Under the pieces are notes generated by a model. The model made no database searches. It was not told the origin of the DNA and saw only the letters and a program-made list of their open reading frames with translations. DNA of 64,000 bases from positions 50,282-114,281 of the forward strand of contig JAEYZG010000067.1 of assembly GCA_023428135.1 (NCBI GenBank), written 5' to 3'. The stretch is from Bacteroidota bacterium. Its GTDB lineage: Bacteria > Bacteroidota > Bacteroidia > Cytophagales > Cytophagaceae. Every line of letters begins with the position of its first letter. The first letter of the stretch is position 1. Made by a program: the position numbers and the translations under genes. Positions 17,834 through 26,840 of this stretch are shown one piece after another.

Positions 17834-18044
17834 AGTTATTAAAGTTAATACATATACTTCTCCTTCTGTGTTTTCCCAAAAAAATACAGGAGGAGAATAT
17901 TAATCCAATTATAAATTTACAATTTCATAATGATTTTTTTGTTGTAGATATACCAAACATAGCATCAAACAACAAAAACCTCTCCTTCTGGTATTTTTAA
18001 AAATGACTTCAACCTACTGACATACTGCTGTCACTCCTGAGCAT

Positions 18045-18052
18045 TAATTTTG
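18045..18052 (+). promoter_or_regulatory. Candidate -7 promoter box (TAATTTTG)
   Basis: Exact TAnnTTTG match 29 bp before the VOC gene start; no clear -33 element. Confidence 0.35.
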
Positions 18053-18081
18053 ATTCATCATCAACTAAAATCTAGAATAAA

Positions 18082-18501
18082 ATGAAAAACACACATGTAC
18101 TGAGAGGATTAGCTACAATTAACTTTTACGCTTCAGACCATGAAGCTGCAAAGAAATGGTATAGCACCTTTTTAGGAATAGAACCTTATTTTAATGTTCC
18201 CGGATATGCAGAATTTCGTCTTGGAGACTATCAGCACGAACTGGGTATCATTGACAGCAAATACGCTCCTTCCGGAGCCACAAAAAAACCGACAGGAGCC
18301 ATTGCCTACTGGCATGTTGATCATCTGCAGGAAACTCTTGATAAACTCATATCCCTGGGAGCAACCCTTTATCAACCAATTACTGACCATAGCCAGGGTG
18401 CTGGAAGGTTTGTTACAGCCTCTGTTATTGATCCTTTCGGAAACATTCTGGGCATTATGACGAACAAACATTATCTGGAAATACTTGAAAAAACAAATTG
18501 A
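18082..18501 (+). CDS. VOC-family (glyoxalase/bleomycin-resistance fold) protein
   Basis: 139 residues. Two beta-alpha-beta-beta-beta modules are visible: LRGLATINFYASD..AAKKWYSTFLGIEPYF, then AYWHVDHLQETLDKLISLGATLY...VIDPFGNILGIM. Metal ligand candidates are the His of HELGI, His in WHVDH and the position of DPFGN. Family members include glyoxalases, isomerases and drug-binding proteins, so the substrate is open. The YdeI gene follows at once on the same strand (start 8 bp downstream), which makes a two-gene unit likely. Confidence 0.78.
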   Translation: MKNTHVLRGLATINFYASDHEAAKKWYSTFLGIEPYFNVPGYAEFRLGDYQHELGIIDSKYAPSGATKKPTGAIAYWHVDHLQETLDKLISLGATLYQPITDHSQGAGRFVTASVIDPFGNILGIMTNKHYLEILEKTN

Positions 18502-18508
18502 TACTGCT

Positions 18509-18880
18509 ATGGAATTTAAGGATGGAAAACCTGCGATCTATGCGAAAACAAGAGATGACTGGCGAAGATGGCTGGAGCAGAATAGTCAGACAGAAAAATC
18601 TGTCTGGCTTATCCTTTATCACAAGAAAAGCAAAGTTCCTTCTGTGAATATCATTGAAGCAACAGAGGAAGCACTTTGCTTTGGATGGATCGATAGCCTG
18701 GCAAAAAAAAGAGATGAAGAAAGCTATTACCTCACGTTTACACCTCGCAATCCAAAAAGAAGCAAATGGAGCAAACCCAATATTGAAAGAGCTGAAAGAA
18801 TGATTAAAGAAGGCAGGATGACTCAATATGGACAACGGTTGATTGATATAGCGAAAGAGTCTGGTCAATGGGAGGTATAA
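18509..18880 (+). CDS. YdeI/OmdA-family protein, short form
   Basis: 123 residues from the ATG at 18509. The family core is clear: DWRRWLEQN, SVWLILYHKKS, EATEEALCFGWIDS, YLTFTPRNPKRSKWSKPNI. Family members I know usually continue for some 60 more residues after the GxW motif; here the frame stops right after ESGQWEV. Either this is a natural short form or the gene lost its 3' part. The decayed copy at 20996-21112 ends at the same residue, so the shortening is older than that duplication. Known members are linked to cationic peptide resistance and stress without a defined biochemistry. It overlaps or abuts the VOC gene. Confidence 0.78.
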   Translation: MEFKDGKPAIYAKTRDDWRRWLEQNSQTEKSVWLILYHKKSKVPSVNIIEATEEALCFGWIDSLAKKRDEESYYLTFTPRNPKRSKWSKPNIERAERMIKEGRMTQYGQRLIDIAKESGQWEV

Positions 18881-19480
18881 AAACAAAGATTCCGTTTTAT
18901 CTGCAGATAAGCTATTCATGTTACATGCCTGCCCATAATATTAAACTTTATTTATTCCGACAACACGAAACCCATTACTTCCATTTTTTATGTAATGCAA
19001 ATAATTCATTACAATAAAAAAACAACTTTAGTGTCGTAGACATCGAATATTGCAGATCAAAGACGTCTTACAAATATATACATCCTATGTTATTGAAAGA
19101 TCATGCAGATATGAAACATCATAAACATCAGGGACATCATGTATATTAAAGACCACCTATAGATTAAAGACATTATATATTTTAAGCACATAAGACACTT
19201 TTAAAATAATGCATTTAAGGGACATTCCACCTAGGTTCACAAGGATTTATGGCATTTTCATTTACATAATTATTATAATTTCCTCTTCATTTTTTTTCAT
19301 CCGATAAACAATTGAATGTTATCATGATACTCTTGTATCACGCTATTGATGCGGTCTTTTAGTATAATTTTAACTCATCTTTTTTTGAAGAACTATTAAA
19401 TGCCAATACCTTTGTGCGCCGCTATTACATTTTATTTAATTCTCAAAACACATTTTAATTTATACAATCACTCAAAAACA
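18881..19480. other. AT-rich intergenic region and leader of the 19481 lipoprotein gene
   Basis: Contains a perfect 14-base palindrome TTATCTGCAGATAA (18897-18910) just after the YdeI gene, a stretch at 19050-19215 in which GACAT/AAAGAC-like words recur irregularly, a TATCATGATA palindrome at 19320-19329, and the promoter at 19384-19414. I found no small gene. Confidence 0.5.
19384..19414 (+). promoter_or_regulatory. Consensus Bacteroidota promoter (TTTG-N19-TACCTTTG)
   Basis: -33 TTTG at 19384-19387, 19-base spacer, -7 TACCTTTG at 19407-19414. It shows that the ATG at 19400 lies upstream of transcription start and that translation begins at 19481. Confidence 0.75.
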
Positions 19481-20899
19481 ATGAAGAAAAAAATCAAGCT
19501 GGTAATTGCAGTTAGCTTAATGTTTGGGGTTTTCCTAAGCTCCTGTAAAAAGTCTCAGGAGCAAACTCCTGCCTCCAATTACAAGACAGAAACACAACTC
19601 GCAACGACCCCTGGAAAATCTATTGAAGAACTTTCTTATGAGTATTTCAAGTTGCATAGTGAAGAGAAAGAAAATGCAGAACAGCTAATCACAATTACCA
19701 AAGACTTTTTATCTTTAAACCAGAACACACCAGAATTTGGAAACAAAAAACCTTGCCATATTCAGCCGATATATGCTTATGGAATAGACGGGGTAGCGTA
19801 TTACGAAATCTGGTTTACTGAAGATGATAAAACTGTAAAAGGTTGGTTACTTGCAAGTGTGACCGACAAAGACCTTCCCCTTCTTAACTTTTCCAATGGA
19901 ATACCATACTCTTCCAGACTAACAAACAAAGCCACAGAAGGAGATAAAATATACAGGTTTGGAGTAAGCTATTTCGTACTGGAAAGAAACGGGCAAAAAG
20001 TAGCGGAGTTTGGACAAATGCCGGAAACATTCTATAATGCAAGAACAGAGAATGGAGGAGGTGGAAAAGACATCAATGGCCAAATCACCTATAATGGAGA
20101 TAACACCACCTCTAATCTTAGAGAAGGTGTAGATTACTTTTCAGTAACGGACTATGAGTCTTTAAAAACCATTTTTCCTTCTGCACATTTCACGGAAAAC
20201 AGATCAGAGGAATCGGAATTGATGCGCAAAGAAATTGAAAACAGAAAAACATCTGTAGCCAATGCAAGAGTCGCAGACAATTATTCCTATTTTTGGGTTG
20301 ATGGTCCCTTTTGTTATTACACTCAGATACCTCCTTACTCACAACCGTACAATGATTACTCCTGTTTTTCAGGATGCAATAACAACGCCTGGGCGTCCCT
20401 GTATGGATGGTGGGATTTAAACAGAGGTAAAGCAAGACTTATTCCAACTACAGCGGAAGGCGAAACCTCTCCGAGATATAGAAACACCCAAACAAGAAAA
20501 GCATCCATTGACCCAGTAATAAGAACTCTAAGAATATTGTGTGGAACCTATTGCAGCGGTCAAAATGGAATGACCAAATGGTCTAACATGTACAAAGGTT
20601 ATTTATATGCAAAAGCCTTAGGGTATACTGTTAATACAGAATGGTACTATTGCTATTCCTCTAAAGGATGTCATGCCAATCTTGCCAACATAGTTACGGA
20701 CGGAATTGCTTATAACAGAACTCCTGTAATTATCGGTGCTAATAGCCATATGTATGTAGGGTATGGATACGCTCAGATGCCTGGCAATACTAAAGCTACC
20801 TGGGCTTATTGCTATCCGGCATGGCAGGAAAATCATGATGATGATGTGTGGATTAGCTGGTATGATTTTAACGCAAGTTCAAGAATGTTTATTTATTAA
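19481..20899 (+). CDS. Lipoprotein with C39/papain-like cysteine peptidase domain
   Basis: 472 residues. Signal peptide with lipobox FLSSC (Cys22), so it should be membrane-anchored outside the cytoplasm. Residues about 30-250 form a propeptide-like region; the last 180 residues resemble a C39-like papain fold: catalytic-type Cys299 in SGCNNNAWASLYGWWD, which recalls the GC.PTA...LGYW signature, and a histidine at 423 in NSHMYVGYGY followed by an Asn/Asp-containing strand. Several further cysteines (CGTYC, YYCYSSKGC) suggest disulfides. A secreted peptidase made as a zymogen, similar in plan to Bacteroidota C10/C39-like peptidases, is the best guess. Strong promoter upstream and terminator downstream: a single-gene unit. 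Confidence 0.68.
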   Translation: MKKKIKLVIAVSLMFGVFLSSCKKSQEQTPASNYKTETQLATTPGKSIEELSYEYFKLHSEEKENAEQLITITKDFLSLNQNTPEFGNKKPCHIQPIYAYGIDGVAYYEIWFTEDDKTVKGWLLASVTDKDLPLLNFSNGIPYSSRLTNKATEGDKIYRFGVSYFVLERNGQKVAEFGQMPETFYNARTENGGGGKDINGQITYNGDNTTSNLREGVDYFSVTDYESLKTIFPSAHFTENRSEESELMRKEIENRKTSVANARVADNYSYFWVDGPFCYYTQIPPYSQPYNDYSCFSGCNNNAWASLYGWWDLNRGKARLIPTTAEGETSPRYRNTQTRKASIDPVIRTLRILCGTYCSGQNGMTKWSNMYKGYLYAKALGYTVNTEWYYCYSSKGCHANLANIVTDGIAYNRTPVIIGANSHMYVGYGYAQMPGNTKATWAYCYPAWQENHDDDVWISWYDFNASSRMFIY

Positions 20900-20904
20900 C
20901 AAGG

Positions 20905-20934
20905 AAAGGCTGCTGTAAAAAGCAGCCTTTTTTT
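20905..20934 (+). terminator. Rho-independent terminator of the peptidase-like gene
   Basis: 10-bp stem AAAGGCTGCT / AGCAGCCTTT, 6-base loop, seven Ts, starting 6 bp after the stop codon. Confidence 0.8.
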
Positions 20935-20995
20935 AGGTAATGTTTGTAATATAGTGTTGATTAGATAGTAGATTAGATAGTAGATTAAATAAAAC

Positions 20996-21112
20996 TACCT
21001 CATAAAGTACAATTACAATCCAGCATCCTAACAGAAGCAAAGTAATATAAAAAGAGCTGAGAGATGCAGAATGGCAGATATTATGAAAGAGGATGGTCAA
21101 TGGAAGCTGTAG
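20996..21112 (+). pseudogene. Decayed 3' fragment of a second YdeI-family gene
   Basis: The last 22 codons read IKRAERCRMADIMKE, DGQWKL and stop, against IERAERM...RMTQYG..LIDIAKE, SGQWEV and stop at the end of the intact gene at 18509-18880. Upstream nucleotide blocks TACCTCA, CAATCCA and AGAAGCAAA also match in order. Relative to the intact gene about 36 bases are missing, and an in-frame stop and frame breaks lie before the matching part. It is a dead copy of the same short form, ending at the equivalent codon. Confidence 0.72.
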
Positions 21113-21192
21113 AAATAAATAAGGATTTCAGATATTTTTATAAGGAAAAACTTTAAATTCAGGATTTGTGGAACGAACTTTTTAATTAAAGT

Positions 21193-21555
21193 ATGAAGAT
21201 CGAAACGCATACAATAAATAATATACCACTGGCAGAGGTGATATCAGACTCTATCCTTATCTCAACCCCTCAGGATGCGTTGGATCTGCTTGCGGATCTT
21301 TATTATCAGGGTTTCGATGGAATAATGCTTTATGAGAAAAATATTGCTCCGACTTTTTTTGATCTCAGTTCAGGTCTTGCAGGAGAAATATTGCAGAAGT
21401 TTTCAAACTACAGAATCAAACTGGCAATTATCGGAGATTTTTTAGCTTATCCAAGTAAGAGCCTCAAGTATTTCATGTTTGAAAGTAACAAACTAGGTCA
21501 TGTTAATTTTGTCCATTCCCTTGAAGAGGCGCAGAAAAAATTCTCTGGAAAATAA
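21193..21555 (+). CDS. DUF4180 domain protein
   Basis: 120 residues matching the DUF4180 pattern: IPLAEVISD at the start, QDALDLLADLYYQGFDGIMLYEKNIAP.FFDL.SGLAGEILQKFSNYRIKLAIIGDF in the middle, and a final FVHSLEEAQKKF helix. No transmembrane segment or signal. The family is a small cytosolic alpha/beta fold of unknown function found singly in many bacteria. It lies between the YdeI relic and the histidine kinase gene and is not obviously in an operon with either. Confidence 0.75.
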   Translation: MKIETHTINNIPLAEVISDSILISTPQDALDLLADLYYQGFDGIMLYEKNIAPTFFDLSSGLAGEILQKFSNYRIKLAIIGDFLAYPSKSLKYFMFESNKLGHVNFVHSLEEAQKKFSGK

Positions 21556-21787
21556 TTCCCCGACAAGTCAGCACAAGGAAAAGCACTTTAAAATCAACTT
21601 TTTACCCTAAGAAACATTCTTTACAAGAAAGAGTTTTTGAGTATATTAATAAGAAAAATCGGAAAAATAAAATAAAACTAAAGCGAGAACTATGATATAA
21701 CTCAGATTACCTTCAGAATCTTTTCTAACATTTCAATCATAACCATAACAAATCTTTAAACTACTTTTATGAAATAATTTTTATGAT

Positions 21788-23137
21788 ATGAAATTGGTAA
21801 TCTCTAAACGACTAATATTTTTTTTAATACCTGTTCTTGCTTTACTATCTTCTATTTTCTTTGCATTGGTTCAGGTCCAGAAATTACAAGGTACCTTAAA
21901 ATGGGTAAAACACACCAGTAATGTAATAATCAGACTAGAGTCAATGACTCTGAATATTTCCGAGTCTGAATCGCTTTTATTTGGGTATATGATGACCAAA
22001 GACGATACCTTCTTAAACAGATATAGCGAAACAACAAAATCGATAAATAAAGACATTGAAAACATTGAAAAATCGCTTACAGCTAGTTCTGCTCAAATTG
22101 ATAATTTTAAAGAGATCAAAAAACTGGTGAAGAAAAAACTAATTCTTCAGAATGAAGCGATGCGTCTTATCAAAACTGAAGCATTAACAATCGATCAGAT
22201 AATGTTGAGATTTAACCTGGGGAGAAGTTATCTTGAAAAGATAAAAAAAATCAAACAGGTGATGGAGGTGGAAGAATCTAAAATTTTGGACCATAAACAA
22301 AATTCATCCAATGCGGATATCAAGAAAACTATTTATGGTGTCTTAATAAGCTTTATCGCTAGCTGCATTGTAGGCTTTTATTTATTTATATTTATTATAA
22401 AAGATATTACAAATGAGAAAAAAATAAAAGACAACCTAATCGAGATAAACGAAAACAAGAATAAATTTTTCTCCATCATCAGTCACGACCTTAAAGGACC
22501 TGTGAGCAACATTTTAAAACTGTCAGAACTTGCAGGAGAAACCAAGGACCAGGAAGAGATAAGGAAAATCAATGAAATGATCGAATTGTCAAGCAGGAAG
22601 GTACATACATTGCTAAGTGACTTACTAAACTGGGCAAGCATACAAATGAATTCAATCAAAATATCACCACAAAGTATTAAGCTGAATGAACTGGTTGAAG
22701 AGAACATCAATGTTCTAGGCGATATGGCCATCAATAAAAACATTAAACTTCTCAACGAAACAAAGCCTTCCACAATACTCTGGGCAGATTATGCAATGTT
22801 AAGCACGGTCATTCGTAACCTGATTTCAAACGGAATAAAATTTACCAATCCTAACGGTTATGTTAAAGTAACTTCCGAACTCCAAAATGGGAACATCGAA
22901 ATTTACGTTTCTGACACTGGAGTTGGAATGTCTCCTGAAGTAAAAAGTAAATTATTCAAAAAGGATATCACCTATTCGAAACCCGGGACAGCAAATGAAA
23001 AAGGGTCAGGAATGGGGCTTAAAATCTCAAAAGATTTTGTTGAAAAAAACGGAGGAACTATCTCAGTTGAAAGTGAAGAAGGAAGGGGTACATCCTTTAA
23101 AATAACTTTTAGTAACGGGAATCGGGAAAACCAATAA
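21788..23137 (+). CDS. CHASE3-type sensor histidine kinase
   Basis: 449 residues. Membrane segments at about 8-28 and 188-212 enclose an all-helical periplasmic domain of the CHASE3 type (MTLNISESESLLFGYMMTKDD with later long helices). The cytoplasmic part has HisKA with His233 in FFSIISHDLKGPVSN, then HATPase boxes N (RNLISNGIKFTN), G1 (VSDTGVGMS) and G2 (GSGMGLKI). It autophosphorylates and passes phosphate to a response regulator; none is adjacent, so it is an orphan kinase here. The single-domain regulator at 12033 is one candidate partner only by virtue of being in the window. Confidence 0.85.
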   Translation: MKLVISKRLIFFLIPVLALLSSIFFALVQVQKLQGTLKWVKHTSNVIIRLESMTLNISESESLLFGYMMTKDDTFLNRYSETTKSINKDIENIEKSLTASSAQIDNFKEIKKLVKKKLILQNEAMRLIKTEALTIDQIMLRFNLGRSYLEKIKKIKQVMEVEESKILDHKQNSSNADIKKTIYGVLISFIASCIVGFYLFIFIIKDITNEKKIKDNLIEINENKNKFFSIISHDLKGPVSNILKLSELAGETKDQEEIRKINEMIELSSRKVHTLLSDLLNWASIQMNSIKISPQSIKLNELVEENINVLGDMAINKNIKLLNETKPSTILWADYAMLSTVIRNLISNGIKFTNPNGYVKVTSELQNGNIEIYVSDTGVGMSPEVKSKLFKKDITYSKPGTANEKGSGMGLKISKDFVEKNGGTISVESEEGRGTSFKITFSNGNRENQ

Positions 23138-23307
23138 TTTGCATAAAGACCTCACCCAAAATTCTTCTCCTGAAGGAGGTGACTTTAACGTGTATGTAAA
23201 TTAGTCGTATCAGCCTTAATTAAAATATTTTTATCAATCTTGTCCAGTACAGGAAAAGTCAATTGTTATAAGGTTGAAATCAATATCCAACTTCTTAAAA
23301 TTAAAAC

Positions 23308-23670
23308 ATGGAACAATACGCACTGATTATGAGACATGAGGATGGCAATAAAGTTGCCTCCCCTGAACAAATCCAGATATGGATGCAACAAACAATGGAC
23401 TGGATTGGCAGCATTTCCGCTCAGAACAAATTTGTAAGCGGTACCGGCCTTCCATTTGATAATGCCCGCGTGATAAAGGCAAGCGATAAAGGAAAAATCG
23501 TAACTAATGGTCCATTTGGTGATATCAAGGAAACTATCGGAGGCATCATCGTAATCAAAGCTGCTTCTGTTGAAGAAGCAGTGGAATTAGCAAAGGGTAG
23601 TCCTGTATTACAGGGAGTAGGCAATAGCATTGAGGTGCGGAAAATTGCTAAAGATGACGGAACGCATTAA
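23308..23670 (+). CDS. YCII/DGPF-domain protein
   Basis: 120 residues, a ferredoxin-like YCII fold. The family block NGPFGDIKETIGGIIVIKA carries the GPF motif and is preceded by the usual TGLPFDNARVI stretch; the helix SVEEAVELAKGSP follows. It sits 39 bp upstream of an ECF sigma factor on the same strand. DGPF proteins paired with ECF42-type sigma factors are a known combination, in which the sigma factor is thought to control the DGPF gene. The biochemical role of the protein is unknown. Confidence 0.82.
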   Translation: MEQYALIMRHEDGNKVASPEQIQIWMQQTMDWIGSISAQNKFVSGTGLPFDNARVIKASDKGKIVTNGPFGDIKETIGGIIVIKAASVEEAVELAKGSPVLQGVGNSIEVRKIAKDDGTH

Positions 23671-23709
23671 GTAAAGGTATATTATCATTAAGTAATTACA
23701 TTCACAAGA

Positions 23710-24933
23710 ATGAAGCAAAATGAACTGATACCACATCTATTCAGAACGGAGTTTAGTAAGATATGCTCCGTTCTCACCAGACTGCTTGGTATTGAACATT
23801 GTGATACAGCTGAGGACATCGCAAGCGAGACTTTCTTGTCGGCTCTGGAAACATGGACTTACAAAGGAATACCTGAAAATCCTGTTGCCTGGCTTTATTC
23901 AGTTGCGAAAAACAAAGCCAGAAATCATTTTACCAGAACTAAGATTTTTTCTGACAAAATTATTCCACAGTTGTCAGGAAATTCGGTCACGACCTTTGAA
24001 TTAGACCTCTCTGAAAAAAATATAACAGACAGTCAATTGCAGATGTTGTTTTCCATCTGCCATCCAGCTATTCCCTATGAAGCCCAGATTGCTCTTGCCT
24101 TGCGCATTCTATGCGGATTTGGTATAGAAGAATTAGCTTCAGCATTTTTAACCAATAAAGAAACCATCAACAAAAGGCTATACAGGGCAAAGGAAAAATT
24201 AAAAGCAGAAAAAATAAAAATAGAATATCCTTCCGAGACGGAAATCAATACAAGACTTGATGCAGTCCTTACAACTTTATATCTATTGTATAATGAAGGA
24301 TATTATTCGGAAAGCAATGATAACCTGATCCGTGAAGATCTTTGTCAGGAAGCTATGAGAATTACCAAGCTGTTGATTGAAGGTGAACAAACCAACGTTC
24401 CATCAGTGAATGCACTTTATGCATTGATGTGTTTTCATGCTTCAAGATTTCCTGCAAGAATCAATAACACAGATGTGATCATTCTATATCATGAACAGAA
24501 TGAATCGTTATGGAATTATGAGTTAATATCTCAGGGAGCTTATTATCTAAATAGAGCATCTCAAGGTGATCATGTTTCACAGTATCATCTGGAAGCTGCT
24601 ATTGCATACTGGCATACTCAAAAGAATGATTCGATAGAAAAATGGGAAAATATATTACTACTTTATAATAGATTATTACAAATAAATTACTCTCCTATTA
24701 TTGCCCTTAACAGAATCTATGCACTTTCAAAAGTAAAAAGCAATGCAGAAGCTATCAAAGAAGCTGAGAAGCTGCAACTAACAAATAACCACTTTTACTT
24801 CATCCTTCTTGCTGAACTTTATAAAAAAGAAAATAAAGAGAATGCAAAGTCTCATTTATTAAAAGCTTTAGAGCTTGCAAAAACCAAATCAGATAAATTG
24901 TCCATAACAAGATTAATGGATGGACTAAGTTAA
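23710..24933 (+). CDS. ECF42-like RNA polymerase sigma factor with TPR-type C-terminal extension
   Basis: 407 residues, about twice the size of a normal ECF sigma factor. Sigma2 lies at about 8-75 (EDIASETFLSALETW), sigma4 at about 110-165 (RILCGFGIEELASAFLTNKETINKRLYRAKEKLK), then a long helical extension: LYLLYNEGYYSES, the ALYALMCFHASR block and A..YHL..AI.YWH, ending in two TPR-like repeats (NAEAIKEAEKL, NAKSHLLKALELA). In ECF42 proteins this extension replaces an anti-sigma factor and is needed for activity. No anti-sigma gene is adjacent. It follows the YCII/DGPF gene, its usual partner. Confidence 0.85.
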   Translation: MKQNELIPHLFRTEFSKICSVLTRLLGIEHCDTAEDIASETFLSALETWTYKGIPENPVAWLYSVAKNKARNHFTRTKIFSDKIIPQLSGNSVTTFELDLSEKNITDSQLQMLFSICHPAIPYEAQIALALRILCGFGIEELASAFLTNKETINKRLYRAKEKLKAEKIKIEYPSETEINTRLDAVLTTLYLLYNEGYYSESNDNLIREDLCQEAMRITKLLIEGEQTNVPSVNALYALMCFHASRFPARINNTDVIILYHEQNESLWNYELISQGAYYLNRASQGDHVSQYHLEAAIAYWHTQKNDSIEKWENILLLYNRLLQINYSPIIALNRIYALSKVKSNAEAIKEAEKLQLTNNHFYFILLAELYKKENKENAKSHLLKALELAKTKSDKLSITRLMDGLS

Positions 24934-25091
24934 AAACAAGAGCATACTGTACATTTTCAAGGTAAAATATCAACCTTCCATCAGATTTCCTTATTTGCTG
25001 AAAATTCTGTTCAATTCACTTTTAGTTATCCATTAAACTTCTAACTTGGATCATAAGCAGTCTTAATACTAACACTTAAACTAGTAAAATT

Positions 25092-25643
25092 ATGAATGCA
25101 ATTTTTCACACGGACCAAATCTGGTCTATCGAAAACTTCCTTTCCAAGTCCGAGTGTAATGACCTGATAACACTGAGTGAAAATATCGGATATAAAGAGG
25201 CTGAAGTAAGTCTTCCTTCAGGCGCAAAGATGATCAAGAGTTTAAGAAACAATGAAAGAGTACTTCATTCTGATATTAATCTTGCCTCTAAGCTTTGGAA
25301 CAGGCTCGAAGACTTTTGTCCTAAAGATCTTGATAACTCTTATCCTTTAGGGTTAAATGAACAATTCAGATTTTATAAGTATGAACTGGATCAGAGATTT
25401 AAAAGACATATCGATGGTAGATTCAGAAGAAACGAAACAGAAGAAAGCCGCATCACATTTATGATCTATCTGAATGAGGAATATGAAGGCGGAGAAACCG
25501 CATTTGATGAGGTGACAATTATCCCAAGAACAGGTATGGCATTGTGCTTTATTCATGAGCTGAAGCACGAAGGCTGCCCTGTGAAGAATGGCGTAAAGTA
25601 TGCGCTAAGATCAGATGTAATGTATAAGTTAATGGCTTCATAA
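25092..25643 (+). CDS. 2-oxoglutarate/Fe(II) oxygenase, prolyl-4-hydroxylase type
   Basis: 183 residues of a double-stranded beta-helix oxygenase. The iron ligands are the HxD in RHIDGRF, and the distal His in HELKHEG; the oxoglutarate-binding basic residue is in KYALRSDVMY. The block FMIYLNEEYEGGETAF is characteristic of the P4H/2OG-FeII_Oxy_3 group. Bacterial members hydroxylate prolines or other residues in proteins such as EF-Tu, or small molecules. The gene is alone on its strand, followed by a hairpin at 25672. Confidence 0.82.
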   Translation: MNAIFHTDQIWSIENFLSKSECNDLITLSENIGYKEAEVSLPSGAKMIKSLRNNERVLHSDINLASKLWNRLEDFCPKDLDNSYPLGLNEQFRFYKYELDQRFKRHIDGRFRRNETEESRITFMIYLNEEYEGGETAFDEVTIIPRTGMALCFIHELKHEGCPVKNGVKYALRSDVMYKLMAS

Positions 25644-25671
25644 AACTATATCTGTTTAATCACTTAGAAAT

Positions 25672-25714
25672 CTTCGTGATTTGTCATTCATCATAATGCA
25701 GGTCACGAAGTTTT
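25672..25714 (+). terminator. Possible terminator with long loop
   Basis: Perfect 8-bp inverted repeat CTTCGTGA / TCACGAAG, 23-base loop, then TTTTCTTC, 29 bp after the oxygenase stop codon. Confidence 0.4.
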
Positions 25715-25913
25715 CTTCAACAATCTCATTTTTTTCGAAAGAGCAAAACAACACTACAGACTGATAATCAACACATAAACACACAATCCAATCAGAACAA
25801 TGTGTTGAATATTTTTTACAATCAGACAACTTTTTTATTCTAAAAAATATTTACCGAAATTTCACAGTTCAAAAACTGTTTTATTTAAGTTTTATATTAA
25901 TTAATTAAAAATC

Positions 25914-26657
25914 ATGAAAAATTTTTATCTGACATTTTTATTGACAGGGCTATTATCTTCATGCGCCTTTCACTCAGGAAATGTTTCTTCTGGCTCAATA
26001 GTTGATTGCCCAATGAAGACTATTATAACAGGTCAGGCATCTACCTCGAAATTTTTAGGATTGGGAGGACTAAATAAAAATGCTTTGATTGTAGATGCCA
26101 AGCAGGATCTTTACAGAAAAATAAGTGTAAAAAAGAATTTAAAGCTTACCAATTTTACAGTTGATTTCAAGACTACTTACATTCTTTTTTATTCTTCAAC
26201 CATTGCAACAGTTTCTGCTGACCTTTTTGACTGTGGTGATACAGAAGATTCTTCTCCTAATGCTGACTCTGACAATCAATCGATGATTGGAGGTCTACTA
26301 CCTGGAGACAGCATTATATATGAGTATAATGGCTTCCACAAAGGATTGGTATCAAAACATCTGAGTAAAGAAAGATGTGCCATTACTTTCCAATACAACA
26401 ATGATCGACTCAAAAAGCAAAATGTAAGTCAAAATGTTATTTATAAAATAACAGAACATGCTTCCAACAAAAACTATTTTGGCTATGACATAGGGGAAAA
26501 GGCTTCTGTAGAAGTTCTAAACCTTAAAACAAATACCAAGACTATTAAGCCTTGTACTATTATAGGCTTAAATGAAAACAAGCTTTTGATTTCTTACAAT
26601 AAAGAAGACGGACAAGAAAGAACTCTAAGCGTTGATAAGAGCTTAATAAGACAATAG
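25914..26657 (+). CDS. Putative lipoprotein of unknown function
   Basis: 247 residues. Signal peptide with lipobox LLSSC (Cys17). The mature part is beta-rich and contains two further cysteines spaced far apart (DCPMKT and FDCGDTED), an ITGQAST..FLGLGGLNKNALIVDAKQDL block early on, which is a pattern I recall from short bacterial lipoproteins of the TRL type, and a C-terminal region ending in KTIKPCTIIGLNENKLLI. No enzymatic motif. Expressed singly; a REP-like hairpin follows 20 bp after the stop. Confidence 0.65.
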   Translation: MKNFYLTFLLTGLLSSCAFHSGNVSSGSIVDCPMKTIITGQASTSKFLGLGGLNKNALIVDAKQDLYRKISVKKNLKLTNFTVDFKTTYILFYSSTIATVSADLFDCGDTEDSSPNADSDNQSMIGGLLPGDSIIYEYNGFHKGLVSKHLSKERCAITFQYNNDRLKKQNVSQNVIYKITEHASNKNYFGYDIGEKASVEVLNLKTNTKTIKPCTIIGLNENKLLISYNKEDGQERTLSVDKSLIRQ

Positions 26658-26675
26658 CAATCCTTAAAATAACAC

Positions 26676-26706
26676 GTAGAGACGCCATGCTGGCGTCTCT
26701 TTTTTC
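26676..26706 (+). repeat. REP-like palindrome, copy 1, also usable as terminator
   Basis: GTAGAGACGCCATGCTGGCGTCTCT: perfect 10-bp stem, 3-base loop, then six Ts, so it would end transcription of the lipoprotein gene. Related copies lie at 26811 and 29754 in the opposite orientation. Confidence 0.8.
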
Positions 26707-26810
26707 AATAGCATATATCAAATAAATTTCAACCCAATCTATCGACAATCAAAAAACACTTTTATTCAATTGAAAAATCATACAAGTAAAAAGTGATATT
26801 GTTATTGACA

Positions 26811-26840
26811 AGGGAGATGCCACGCATGGCATCTCTACAA
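26811..26840 (-). repeat. REP-like palindrome, copy 2, containing the anti-sigma stop codon
   Basis: GAGATGCCA / TGGCATCTC stem with a 4-base loop and the flank CTACA shared with copy 3. On the minus strand the flank reads TTGTAGAGA, and its TAG is the stop codon of the 26835-29048 gene. Confidence 0.75.

Noticed and set aside
18455..18919. 154-codon antisense frame across the VOC/YdeI junction
   Set aside because: Both plus-strand genes have clear family motifs here; the antisense frame is a shadow.
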